Positions 35,258 through 43,581 of a DNA stretch of 64,000 nt are shown piece after piece. Source of the DNA: Rhizobium sp. WYJ-E13 (GTDB lineage: Bacteria > Pseudomonadota > Alphaproteobacteria > Rhizobiales > Rhizobiaceae); contig NZ_CP076854.1 in NCBI RefSeq assembly GCF_018987265.1, forward strand, positions 496,001 through 560,000, given 5' to 3'. Numbering within the stretch: the first letter of the stretch is position 1; the number at the start of each line of letters is the position of its first letter. Under the pieces are notes generated by a model. The model ran no database searches and was not told where the DNA came from. It saw only the letters and a program-made list of their open reading frames with translations. Made by a program: the position numbers and the translations under genes.

Positions 35258-35725
35258 ATGCAGTTGAACGGCGAATTGAACCCGAACGATCCCGAATTCT
35301 TTGAGCTCCTCACAGGCAGCTTCCGGCGCCTTGTCGGCAGGGCTCTCGTACCCAAGGATCGGGGACCGGAGTGGCTCTACGGCGATGCCCCTTTTGTGGT
35401 TCTTGCCCACAATACCGCGCCGGATCCCGTCTTCGTCTATGCCAATGGTGCAGCACAGAGGCGGTTCGGATATAGCTGGAGCGAGTTCGTAAAGCTGGAA
35501 TCCCGGCTGTCGGCTGGCCCCAGCGAGCGTGGAGCGCGCCAGGCGTTACTCGATGCGGTGACGCAAAACGGGTTCATGGCGGGCTATCGTGGCTTGCGGG
35601 TCATGAAATCGGGGAGCCGCTTCTGGATGGAAGATGGAATAGTCTGGCAGCTCCGGAACGCGGAAGGGCAGGATTTCGGGCAGGCTGCGACATTCTCAAA
35701 GTGGGTTGACGTCCCTCCCTCCTAG
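35258..35725 (+). CDS. MEKHLA (PAS-like) domain protein
   Basis: A 155-residue cytoplasmic protein made of a single PAS-like fold. FVVLAHNTAPDPVFVYANGAAQRRFGYSWSEFVKLESRLSA (split around residues 46-87) is the hallmark of the MEKHLA domain, first described at the C-terminus of plant HD-ZIP III proteins and also found as stand-alone bacterial proteins. ATG 35258 follows GGAGAAGGAAACG. No output domain is fused and the neighbours give no pathway, so a small sensor or ligand-binding role is only a guess. Confidence 0.82.
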   Translation: MQLNGELNPNDPEFFELLTGSFRRLVGRALVPKDRGPEWLYGDAPFVVLAHNTAPDPVFVYANGAAQRRFGYSWSEFVKLESRLSAGPSERGARQALLDAVTQNGFMAGYRGLRVMKSGSRFWMEDGIVWQLRNAEGQDFGQAATFSKWVDVPPS

Positions 35726-36008
35726 ATCATCAACTGCGCTGGGGAGTCACGCCGGGCTTTCTTGATCGAGTCGCTGCCGGAACGCCTCACAGTTCCAACT
35801 GCGTATGATCCTGCCTCCAGCGGGTCTGGCGTCGATCGGGAGGCAATCGAAGGGTCCGATTTTGGTGGCTCGTGTGCCTTGCTGCGGTCAGTGAACGCAT
35901 CGTTAGCGAGGCGGTCTAGCCGTGACTGATAAGCTTCTGAACATAGAAGCCTTGCCCATCTCAGTCTCTTCTGCCTTTCTTTGTCGAAATACCATCCGGA
36001 GAAGCCAG

Positions 36009-36356
36009 ATGCCAGAGCCCGATCCAGAGGAGAAGATCGACGCGACGTTCCGAAACGGCTCTCTAACGGCTGCGGGGATCATTCTCGGCTTTTCGCTGAG
36101 CTTCATCGGTCGCTGGGTGTCGAATCCCAAGGACTGGAGCGCCATCGACATCGCACCGATGGTGCTGCTCACCGTGGGCATCGCGCTTCAGGTGAAAGTG
36201 TTCGCTGACCTCTTGGCGCGGGATTCCTTGATCGCCGAAAAATACGACCGCGCGCGGCGACTGTTTCTGATCGGCCTTGTCATCGTGGCGATAGGGATGG
36301 GGATTGCGTTGCTGAATGATATTCTGGGGTTGGGGTCGATGCAGATGCTGGGGTGA
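36009..36356 (+). CDS. Small membrane protein, unknown function
   Basis: A 115-residue protein with three predicted membrane helices: GSLTAAGIILGFSLSFIG, DIAPMVLLTVGIALQVKVFA and LFLIGLVIVAIGMGIALL. MPEPDPEEKIDATFRNG at ATG 36009 follows GGAGAAG; a longer reading from 35922 lacks a ribosome site and adds an unlikely basic N-terminus. I do not recognise a named family. The 283 bp before it hold nothing else I can support. Confidence 0.65.
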   Translation: MPEPDPEEKIDATFRNGSLTAAGIILGFSLSFIGRWVSNPKDWSAIDIAPMVLLTVGIALQVKVFADLLARDSLIAEKYDRARRLFLIGLVIVAIGMGIALLNDILGLGSMQMLG

Positions 36357-36527
36357 GACGTGCCCACGCGGTGAAATTTTAGCCAAACGATCAAATGTGG
36401 AAGGTACCAATTGCCGTTCGGGCGGCAGAGAGAGATTTTAGTTGTCAGTAATACAATCGTCCGGCAACATCGCTGGCTAGCTGCTACAATTGCGAAGTAT
36501 TGCCACCAGCGCGTTGGGGAGACGGGC

Positions 36528-38402
36528 ATGTGCGCAGAGCTTGTTGAACGTCGATTGGCGGCTATTCTGGCTGCCGATGTGGTGGGTTACAGCCGTCTCC
36601 TTGAGGCGAACGAAGAAGACACGCTCAACGCCCTTCGTCAGCATCGCCGGGAGCTTTTCGATCCTGCTGTCGCATCTCATGGCGGGCATATCATCAAGGT
36701 AATGGGCGATGGTTTCCTGGTCGAGTTCAGCAGCGTGCTGAGCGCTGCTCGCTGCGCGGTGGAAATCCAGCGTGGCATGCTGGAGCGCAATACCGGGCTT
36801 CCGCCGGACAAGCATTTTTTGTTCCGAATAGGCTTGAATCTGGGTGATATCGTCTTTGATGCGGATGACTTTCACGGGGACGGCATCAATGTGGCGGTCC
36901 GGCTGCAAGCCCTTGCAGCTCCTGGCGGTATCGCCTGTTCAGCGGCCGTGCGCCACGAAGTCGCAAACAAGCTCGACATCGAATTCGCGGACCAGGGCGC
37001 GGTGACAGTCAAGAACATTGCCCGTCCGGTCCACGTCTATTTTGCCGATTGGGGCAATGTCGCTTCCGTCGAGGCGTCTCCGCTTGCCGCGGTCAGCCAT
37101 ACGCGGGCGCCCGCCAACAGGCCGTCGCTTGCAATCCTGCCATTCGCCAATATCAGCAACGATCCGGAACAGGAGTTTTTCAGCGACGGCATCACCGAGG
37201 ATCTCATCACCGACCTGTCGAACGTTTCAGGTCTCTTCGTGCTGAGCCGCCATACCGTGTTTGCGTGGAAAAACCGTAGCGAAAACCTGCAGCGAATCGC
37301 CGCCGAACTTGGCGTTGCCTATATCGTGGAAGGCAGCGTCCGCAAGGCAGGCAACCATGTGCGGATCAATGCAGAGCTGATCGAAGCGGCCAGCGACGGC
37401 CATGTCTGGGCCGAGCGATACGACCGCGAACTCACCGATATTTTCGAAATGCAGGACGAGATCCTGAAAGCGATCGTCGAGCAACTGAAGGTCAAGCTGC
37501 TCCCGGAGGAGAAGAAGGCAATCGAGCAGGCGCCGACAGGAAATGTCGAAGCTTATACGCATTTTCTCAGGGGCCGCGAATACTATCATATAGCCTCGCG
37601 CTCCAATCACCTGATGGCCAGGCAGAGTTTCGCCAGAGCCATCGAACTGGATCCTAGCTATGCCCGCGCCTATGCCGGTATTGCAGTTTGCGATGCGCGT
37701 CTGCGCTCTCAGTTCGGCGCGGAGATTTCAGTGGAGGATATTCTCGCCAATACCGCAACAGCGCTGACGCTCGATCCTAATCTGGCAGAAGCCCATGCGG
37801 CCAAGGGGTTTGCTCTGGCGGTGGCCGGCAATCGCGCCGCGGCAATTTCGGCATTCGTACAGGCTTTGTCGCTCGATGCGAATTGTCATGAGGCCAACAG
37901 ATACTATGCTGAATTCTGCGTCACCGACGGCCAGTTCGAACTCGCGGCGACGTATTTTCAGCGCGCTATGGAAATCAAGCCGGCCGATTACGGCGCGCCG
38001 ATCATGCTTGTGAACGTCTTCCGCTCACTCGGGCAAATGGATAAGGCCAGTACGCATGCCCGGATCGCTCTGACGAAGGCGGAGGAGGAGCTTCGCCTTC
38101 ATCCGGAGAACGCCAATGCCGCCTGCCTCGGCGCAACGGCGCTGGCCTTTCTCGGTGAAGGGGGTAAGGCATTGGAATGGTTGGCGCGCGCGCTCGCGAC
38201 TGATCCCACCGACATCAACATTCAGTACAATGCCGCCTGCACCTATTCACTGCTCGGCGAGATCGACAGGGCGATAGATCTGCTTGAAGTATGGATGCCC
38301 CAGGTTGGTGTCGAGATGCGGCTGTGGTTCAAGAACGATTCCGACCTCGACCCCATCCGCAACCATCCGCGTTATTTGAGCCTGCTCGACTTATCTGAAT
38401 AA
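36528..38402 (+). CDS. Class III adenylate/guanylate cyclase with TolB-like and TPR regions
   Basis: A 624-residue soluble protein. Residues about 1-175 form a class III cyclase domain: metal Asp D17 (ADVVGYS) and D61 (KVMGDGF), with K57, N121 and R125 (GDGINVAVRL) in the expected nucleotide positions, so it is probably active. Residues about 200-330 form a TolB/FlgO-like region (LAILPFANISNDPEQEFFSDG, AYIVEGSVRKAGNHVRINAEL). The rest is tetratricopeptide repeats (for example YARAYAGIAVCDARL). This arrangement is greatly expanded in rhizobia. ATG 36528 after TTGGGGAGA is the start; a longer reading lacks family support. Confidence 0.88.
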   Translation: MCAELVERRLAAILAADVVGYSRLLEANEEDTLNALRQHRRELFDPAVASHGGHIIKVMGDGFLVEFSSVLSAARCAVEIQRGMLERNTGLPPDKHFLFRIGLNLGDIVFDADDFHGDGINVAVRLQALAAPGGIACSAAVRHEVANKLDIEFADQGAVTVKNIARPVHVYFADWGNVASVEASPLAAVSHTRAPANRPSLAILPFANISNDPEQEFFSDGITEDLITDLSNVSGLFVLSRHTVFAWKNRSENLQRIAAELGVAYIVEGSVRKAGNHVRINAELIEAASDGHVWAERYDRELTDIFEMQDEILKAIVEQLKVKLLPEEKKAIEQAPTGNVEAYTHFLRGREYYHIASRSNHLMARQSFARAIELDPSYARAYAGIAVCDARLRSQFGAEISVEDILANTATALTLDPNLAEAHAAKGFALAVAGNRAAAISAFVQALSLDANCHEANRYYAEFCVTDGQFELAATYFQRAMEIKPADYGAPIMLVNVFRSLGQMDKASTHARIALTKAEEELRLHPENANAACLGATALAFLGEGGKALEWLARALATDPTDINIQYNAACTYSLLGEIDRAIDLLEVWMPQVGVEMRLWFKNDSDLDPIRNHPRYLSLLDLSE

Positions 38403-38518
38403 AACCCGCCGCGGGGCAGCGGATATTTCTAGTCCTATTTTATTACTTGCTAAATTTTCTGAGCACGACGAAGATCAACTTAAACTGGCATTCATGAAGG
38501 TCTATTGAGGGGGAGCGG

Positions 38519-39850
38519 ATGGGCACCCGGTTCAGACTTTTTGTGCAGCCTCCATTTGAAGATGCTCGGGCAAGACCTGAGATTGTGGAAGTGTCGTCGC
38601 CGTCGGGCAGCCTGGCCGCTGGCCCGGCCGATGATCGTATGTTTGTCGTGGAGCCGGTCGGGAAGATCGGTCCCTACGGTGTGAACCGGGGACCGCTCGG
38701 AACGCCTTTTATGTATCTGCCGCCTTGGACCGGAAGGATCATCGAGCCGGCCACGCCTGACGCGCGGGGCAATTTCGACTACCTGCGGCCTTCGATGCCG
38801 GGCTTCGAAGCCGCGCATGTTTTCGGCTGCGTGCGCTTCACGCTTGATGTGTGGGAACGCTATCTCGGTCAGCCGATCACCTGGCATTTCCGCGATCATT
38901 ATGACCGTCTGGAAATCTCGATCCTGCCGCAATGGGACAACGCCCAATATGGCTACGGCTTCCTCGAAGTGGGCAGCCAGTTCGAGAAGGATGGGAGCAT
39001 CCTCCCCTTCAGCCTCGATTTCGACGTCGTGGCCCATGAAGTGGGGCACGCGATCATCTTCAGCGTCTTGGGCGTGCCGGACCCTGGAGCCGAATATCCG
39101 GAATATCTCGGTTTTCAGGAGGCTTTCTCGGATTGCGTGTCGCTGATCGCAGCCATGCATTTTCCATCCGTGATCGACAACGTGCTCGAGGAGACGCACG
39201 GCAATCTGTACCGAGCCAATCGCCTCTCGCGCTTCTCTGAGTTCTCGCCGCATCGCCAGATCCGCTCGGCAAACAACAAACGGACGATGGACGAGTTCGC
39301 GCATGGCTGGAAGGATGAGCACGAACTCTCACAGCCGCTGACCGGCGCTATATTCGATATCCTCGTCGATATCTTCCACGAGAGCCTTGTGGCGCGGGGG
39401 CTGATTTCGCGGGCGGTTGAGGATCTGGCAGATATTGCCGAGTTCGATGCTTCTGTCGAAACATCGGTGCAGCATGCTTTCGACCGCGCCTTTGACCGCA
39501 ACGCGGATGGGTTTGTCGAGGCATTGCTGGAGGCACGAGACATCGCCGGCACCTATCTAGCGGAAACGCTTTGGGCTCTTGCTCCCGATTTTCTGGACTA
39601 TGGCGACGTTGCTGAAACGATGCTCGCGATAGATCGACATGAAAGCGGTGGCCGGTTGGCCAGGATCATCACTCGAAATTTCAGGCAAAGGGCGATCGGC
39701 GAGTTGCACGCCGGCGCACATCTCAAAGGCGGCGAGCATCGCAGCCATGTCCATTCCGCGCGAATCTTGCTGCCGATCGATCATTTCGATCTTCCGAAGA
39801 TGAGCTATCGCGAGAAGGTTCTGCTGTCGAGATCAGGCATTGGTCAATAA
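38519..39850 (+). CDS. Thermolysin-like (gluzincin) metalloprotein, unknown role
   Basis: A 443-residue protein without a signal peptide. It contains VAHEVGHAI (H173, E174, H177), a zinc-protease HExxH helix, followed by FQEAFSDCVS (E201, D205), matching the NEAISD third-ligand segment of M4 peptidases with a slightly longer gap (24 residues instead of about 20). The surrounding sequence is not a recognisable secreted M4 protease: it lacks a propeptide and signal. An N-terminal proline-rich region (residues 55-95) precedes it. It is first of three closely spaced plus-strand genes. A cytosolic peptidase or a maturation or effector enzyme is possible. Confidence 0.75.
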   Translation: MGTRFRLFVQPPFEDARARPEIVEVSSPSGSLAAGPADDRMFVVEPVGKIGPYGVNRGPLGTPFMYLPPWTGRIIEPATPDARGNFDYLRPSMPGFEAAHVFGCVRFTLDVWERYLGQPITWHFRDHYDRLEISILPQWDNAQYGYGFLEVGSQFEKDGSILPFSLDFDVVAHEVGHAIIFSVLGVPDPGAEYPEYLGFQEAFSDCVSLIAAMHFPSVIDNVLEETHGNLYRANRLSRFSEFSPHRQIRSANNKRTMDEFAHGWKDEHELSQPLTGAIFDILVDIFHESLVARGLISRAVEDLADIAEFDASVETSVQHAFDRAFDRNADGFVEALLEARDIAGTYLAETLWALAPDFLDYGDVAETMLAIDRHESGGRLARIITRNFRQRAIGELHAGAHLKGGEHRSHVHSARILLPIDHFDLPKMSYREKVLLSRSGIGQ

Positions 39851-39870
39851 TCAGGTAGATGGAGGCAGAC

Positions 39871-40437
39871 GTGGCAGACAATGAAACCCTGCTTGGCATA
39901 TCATCAGTATATTTGTTCGGGCGCCCACTTAACGATCTGCTCCTCAGAGGCAGCGTTTACGGCCCTCAGATCGCTCCCGAAGTCGGAAAGAACAATTTTC
40001 TGAGAAGTCAGCTTGCTGCAGAGGGCGCGAATCTTGCGCGAATCTATGCATTCTCGTTCGAGGGTGCTTTCGTCGAACTGGGGCGGCCAGCAATCTTCGT
40101 TGTCCATGGCGCCGGTGCAGATCCCGACGATCCTGCCCCGAACGACATCGGGTACGAAAGATTGTCTCGGTCCCCTGGTTCGAGTGCTCGAACAGGTCTC
40201 GGTTCCCAAATTGGAGCTCTCTCCAAAGATATGAGAGTTTGGACTTATGATAAGGGCGACTTTTCGATGAGACTCGATGTCGAAACAGGAACCTTTGAAC
40301 AGATTCTGCTCTCGACCGAAGCTTCAACTGATCTTCGGGGCGGAATGTCCAGGTCGGGCGGCGCATTGTCCCGCTCTGGCGGCGTAATGTCGAGATCAGG
40401 CGGATTCGTACCCCGCAGATCAGGTGACAACGATTAA
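39871..40437 (+). CDS. Unrecognised protein with C-terminal SRSGG repeats
   Basis: A 188-residue protein read from GTG 39871, chosen because GGAGG (39861-39865) stands five bases before it; ATG 39859 would put that site inside the gene. No known family is recognised. The middle contains IFVVHGAGADPDDPAPND, and the last 30 residues repeat GG-x-x-SRSG three to four times (GGMSRSG, GGALSRSG, GGVMSRSG), ending PRRSGDND. The tail looks flexible, basic and surface-exposed, possibly a protease substrate or a secretion or binding tail. It begins 20 bp after the metalloprotein gene. Confidence 0.7.
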   Translation: MADNETLLGISSVYLFGRPLNDLLLRGSVYGPQIAPEVGKNNFLRSQLAAEGANLARIYAFSFEGAFVELGRPAIFVVHGAGADPDDPAPNDIGYERLSRSPGSSARTGLGSQIGALSKDMRVWTYDKGDFSMRLDVETGTFEQILLSTEASTDLRGGMSRSGGALSRSGGVMSRSGGFVPRRSGDND

Positions 40438-40469
40438 TCCACCATTAGGGATAGATCCCGGAGGCACAA

Positions 40470-40796
40470 ATGTCAGATGATAACGTTAAAGTTGAGATTG
40501 AAAGATTAAGTGAGCAGCCAGTGGTTGCTTTCTGGGGAGTTGACAAGCCTTTCAAACTCATAGGTCGCGGTTTCAGTGAGAGAAAAATCGAGGTATATAT
40601 ATCAAAAAATGAATATGGTAATGGTGTAGTTGAGCAAATAAAAGTAGATATTGATCCTGGTTCTGCGGACGCCGATGGGTTCTTGTCGGTAATAGCGCAC
40701 GCAGAATTAGGCACTGATCGTGAGCCTGACTACTGGGTTGCCGTAAAACTGAACGGTGAATTTCAAAGCGCAAAAGGAATATTCAAAGTATTCTGA
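40470..40796 (+). CDS. Small AT-rich protein of the metalloprotein cassette
   Basis: A 108-residue protein with no recognised family. Sequence features such as KPFKLIGRGFSERKIEVYIS and YWVAVKLNGEFQSAKGIFKVF suggest an all-beta, immunoglobulin-like fold. ATG 40470 follows GGAGG at 40458-40462. Codon use is clearly more AT-rich than its neighbours (ATATATATC, AAAAATGAATATGG), a sign of recent acquisition. It could be an inhibitor, immunity protein or binding partner of the metalloprotein; this is inference only. Confidence 0.68.
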   Translation: MSDDNVKVEIERLSEQPVVAFWGVDKPFKLIGRGFSERKIEVYISKNEYGNGVVEQIKVDIDPGSADADGFLSVIAHAELGTDREPDYWVAVKLNGEFQSAKGIFKVF

Positions 40797-40899
40797 TGTT
40801 CCGAGCGATCCCCTGACTAGGATCTTTGGCGATCCGCGACTTCGCCAGTGATCTCCTGTGCGAGCGGCTATCTGGTTACGTTCCATCTTGACCGCTCTT

Positions 40900-41775
40900 T
40901 CATCGGCTACGCCCAATGCTCGCATACATGCCCGTCGTCCGGAACTCCGTCGGCGTGATCCCGTAAACACGGCGAAAAACCTTGGCAAAATAGTTGGCAT
41001 CCTCGAAGCCGCACATGATCGAGACTTCCTTGACCGGCAGGAAGTCGGCCTTGGTGAGAAGTTTCGCGGCCCGCTGCAGGCGTTGCTGCAGCACATATTC
41101 GGCCGGCGGCACGCCCTCGCTTTCGGCGAAGCTGCGGGAGAAGTGCGCGCGACTAAGGCCGACGATTGCCGATAGCTCGCTGACCGGCAGCGGTTTTTCC
41201 AGATTGGCGTTGATATGGTCGATCACTGGCTGCATCGCGCTCTGCTCGGCCATGAAGGCGGGCGCGCCGAAAATATCGTCGTAAAGTGCCATGGCGGCTT
41301 CATAGGCAATCGCCGAGGCGGAGCCGGGGGTGTTCGCACCCTTGACGAGGCGCAGGCTGCAATCGGCCAGATGGTCGATGGTCGATTGCTGCAGCTTCAA
41401 GACCGGGCCTGCCAAGGCCAGCACCATCTTGTGGATGCGCAGCGTCTCTTCGCCGTTCATCGAGATCCAGAAATATTCCCAGCGCTCGCCCTTTTCGAGC
41501 CAGTAGCGATGATTGTGCGGCACGAGCACCATCATCGTATCGCCACTTTGGAGCTTGTAGTTGCGGTTCTGATATCGCAGGTGGCCGGTGCCGCTGATCG
41601 TGTGCTGCAGCACAGTGAAAGGCGTTTGGCCACGCTTCCGGCCGTCCCAGTCATAGGTCTCGTTTTCGCGCAACTCGTAACCGGCGCTCGTCGGCATGGC
41701 GTGCAGGCGCTGGCGTCCACGCGGCAAAGAAACGGTTCTCATCGACTGGCCGTTGGCGATCAATTTCTGCAGCAC
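40900..41775 (-). CDS. agpT: AraC-family regulator, AgpT-like
   Basis: This is a 291-residue activator. An N-terminal cupin-like arm (HTISGTGHLRYQNRNYKLQSGD) senses the sugar. The C-terminal 100 residues hold two helix-turn-helix units (LPVSELSAIVGLSRAHFSRSF and VKEVSIMCGFEDANYFAKVF). It uses a GTG start at 41775 after GAGGG; an internal ATG at 41742 is less supported. It diverges from the alpha-galactosidase and ABC operon, matching AgpT, the AraC-type activator of alpha-galactoside genes in Sinorhizobium meliloti. Confidence 0.85.
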   Translation of the reverse strand: MLQKLIANGQSMRTVSLPRGRQRLHAMPTSAGYELRENETYDWDGRKRGQTPFTVLQHTISGTGHLRYQNRNYKLQSGDTMMVLVPHNHRYWLEKGERWEYFWISMNGEETLRIHKMVLALAGPVLKLQQSTIDHLADCSLRLVKGANTPGSASAIAYEAAMALYDDIFGAPAFMAEQSAMQPVIDHINANLEKPLPVSELSAIVGLSRAHFSRSFAESEGVPPAEYVLQQRLQRAAKLLTKADFLPVKEVSIMCGFEDANYFAKVFRRVYGITPTEFRTTGMYASIGRSR

Positions 41776-41899
41776 AAAATTACCCTCGAAAGCATAATCC
41801 TTCTCTGGCCGCCCTGTCGAATATGCGCATAATCACTTCTCACAAGAGGAAGAGATCGCGGTCGAAAGAATGGCCGGGAGGAATATAAACACCATTTTC

Positions 41900-41918
41900 C
41901 GGTATTTTTAGACGGTAT
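41900..41918. promoter_or_regulatory. Direct CGGTAT repeats in the agp promoter region
   Basis: CGGTAT occurs at 41900-41905 and 41913-41918, 13 bp apart, in the divergent region between agpT and agaL1. AraC-type proteins bind direct repeats, so this is a possible AgpT site, but spacing and length are short of a typical pair. Confidence 0.3.
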
Positions 41919-41989
41919 GCGCTAGCGTGCCGTCCAATCCTCCCTTGCTGTCTTTCTCCCTAGCACTTGATCGGATCGAGGTGAAGGAT

Positions 41990-43456
41990 ATGAGTTTCAA
42001 AATCGCTATTATCGGGGCAGGAAGCGTCGGCTTCACCAAGAAGCTGTTCACGGATATTCTCTGCGTGCCGGAATTCAAGGACATTGAATTCGCGCTGACG
42101 GACCTCAGCGAACATAACCTTCAGATGATCAAGGCAATTCTCGACAAGATCATCGAAGCAAACAAGTTGCCGACGAAGGTGACGGCGACAACGGATCGCC
42201 GCAAGGCGCTGGAAGGAGCCCGTTATGTCATCAGCTGCGTTCGCGTCGGGGGGCTCGAAGCCTATGCCGACGATATCCGCATTCCTCTGAAGTACGGCAT
42301 CGACCAGTGCGTTGGCGATACGATCTGCGCCGGCGGCATTCTCTATGGCCAGCGCAATATTCCCGTCATCCTCGATTTCTGCAAGGACATCCGCGAGGTT
42401 GCGGCACCGGGCGCGAAGTTCCTGAACTACGCCAATCCGATGGCGATGAATACCTGGGCGGCCATCGAATATGGCAAGGTCGATACGGTCGGCCTCTGCC
42501 ACGGCGTCCAGCATGGCGCCGAACAGATTGCCGAAGTGCTCGGCGCGAAGTCTCAGAGCGAACTCGACTATATCTGCTCGGGCATCAACCATCAGACTTG
42601 GTTTGTCGATCTACGGCTCAACGGCCGCAAGATCGGCAAGGACGAACTGGTCACCGCTTTCGAGGCGCATCCCGTCTATTCGCAGCAGGAAAAGCTGCGC
42701 ATCGACGTGCTGAAGCGCTTCGGCGTCTATTCAACCGAGAGCAACGGCCATCTCTCCGAATATCTGCCCTGGTACCGCAAGCGGCCGGACGAAATCACCC
42801 GCTGGATCGATATGTCGGACTGGATCCATGGCGAAACCGGCGGTTATCTGCGTCACTCGACGGAGACCCGCAACTGGTTTGAGACGGAATTCCCGCAATT
42901 CCTCGCTTCGGCCGAAAAGCCGATCGATCCGGCCAAGCGCTCCAACGAGCATGCAAGCCATATTCTCGAGGCGCTGGAAACCGGTCGCGTCTATCGCGGT
43001 CACTTCAACGTCAAGAACACCGGCGTTATCACCAATCTGCCATCCGACGCGATCATTGAGTCGCCCGGCTTCGTCGATCGCTTCGGCATCAATATGGTCT
43101 CCGGCATCACCATTCCGGAAGCCTGCGCGGCAACCTGCATCTCATCGATCAATGTCCAGCGCATGTCGGTGCATGCGGCGATTTCCGGCGATATCGATCT
43201 CCTGAAGCTCGCCGTCCTTCACGATCCGCTGGTTGGCGCCGTCTCGACGCCGGAAGAGGTCTGGCAGATGGTCGACGAGATGGTCGTTGCCCAGGCCCGC
43301 TGGCTGCCGCAATATGCTCATGCCGTTTCGGCTGCCAAGGAGCGGCTGGCAAATTCCAAGGTGAAGACGAGGGAGTGGGAAGGGGCTGCGCGCCGCCATG
43401 TCCGCTCCATCGAGGAGCTTCGTGTTGAAAAGGCGGCGCTGAAACAGGCCGTCTAA
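41990..43456 (+). CDS. agaL1: Alpha-galactosidase, glycoside hydrolase family 4, copy 1
   Basis: A 488-residue cytoplasmic NAD- and Mn-dependent glycosidase that hydrolyses imported melibiose and raffinose-type sugars. GAGSVGFTKKLFTDIL near the N-terminus binds NAD. The metal ligand pair is C170-H171 in GLCHGVQHG, and N200-H201 in GINHQTWF follows. ATG 41990 (MSFKIAIIGAG) follows GAAGG; the 21 residues before it in the same frame are upstream leader. First gene of the agp operon; the binding-protein gene begins 125 bp later. Confidence 0.9.
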   Translation: MSFKIAIIGAGSVGFTKKLFTDILCVPEFKDIEFALTDLSEHNLQMIKAILDKIIEANKLPTKVTATTDRRKALEGARYVISCVRVGGLEAYADDIRIPLKYGIDQCVGDTICAGGILYGQRNIPVILDFCKDIREVAAPGAKFLNYANPMAMNTWAAIEYGKVDTVGLCHGVQHGAEQIAEVLGAKSQSELDYICSGINHQTWFVDLRLNGRKIGKDELVTAFEAHPVYSQQEKLRIDVLKRFGVYSTESNGHLSEYLPWYRKRPDEITRWIDMSDWIHGETGGYLRHSTETRNWFETEFPQFLASAEKPIDPAKRSNEHASHILEALETGRVYRGHFNVKNTGVITNLPSDAIIESPGFVDRFGINMVSGITIPEACAATCISSINVQRMSVHAAISGDIDLLKLAVLHDPLVGAVSTPEEVWQMVDEMVVAQARWLPQYAHAVSAAKERLANSKVKTREWEGAARRHVRSIEELRVEKAALKQAV

Positions 43457-43581
43457 AGTCAGGGTGAGGGAGGCTGCGGCGGCTCTTCGGGAGGAAGGTC
43501 GCCCGCGCTGAAGCTTTCTTCATTGTCGTTTGAGGAGAAGCGGAGACGCGTACGAGCGCTCCGGAACAAGAGGGAGAGACG

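Noticed and set aside
35922..36008. Longer start for the small membrane protein
   Set aside because: No ribosome site precedes 35922, while ATG 36009 has GGAGAAG five bases ahead and gives a better membrane-protein N-terminus.
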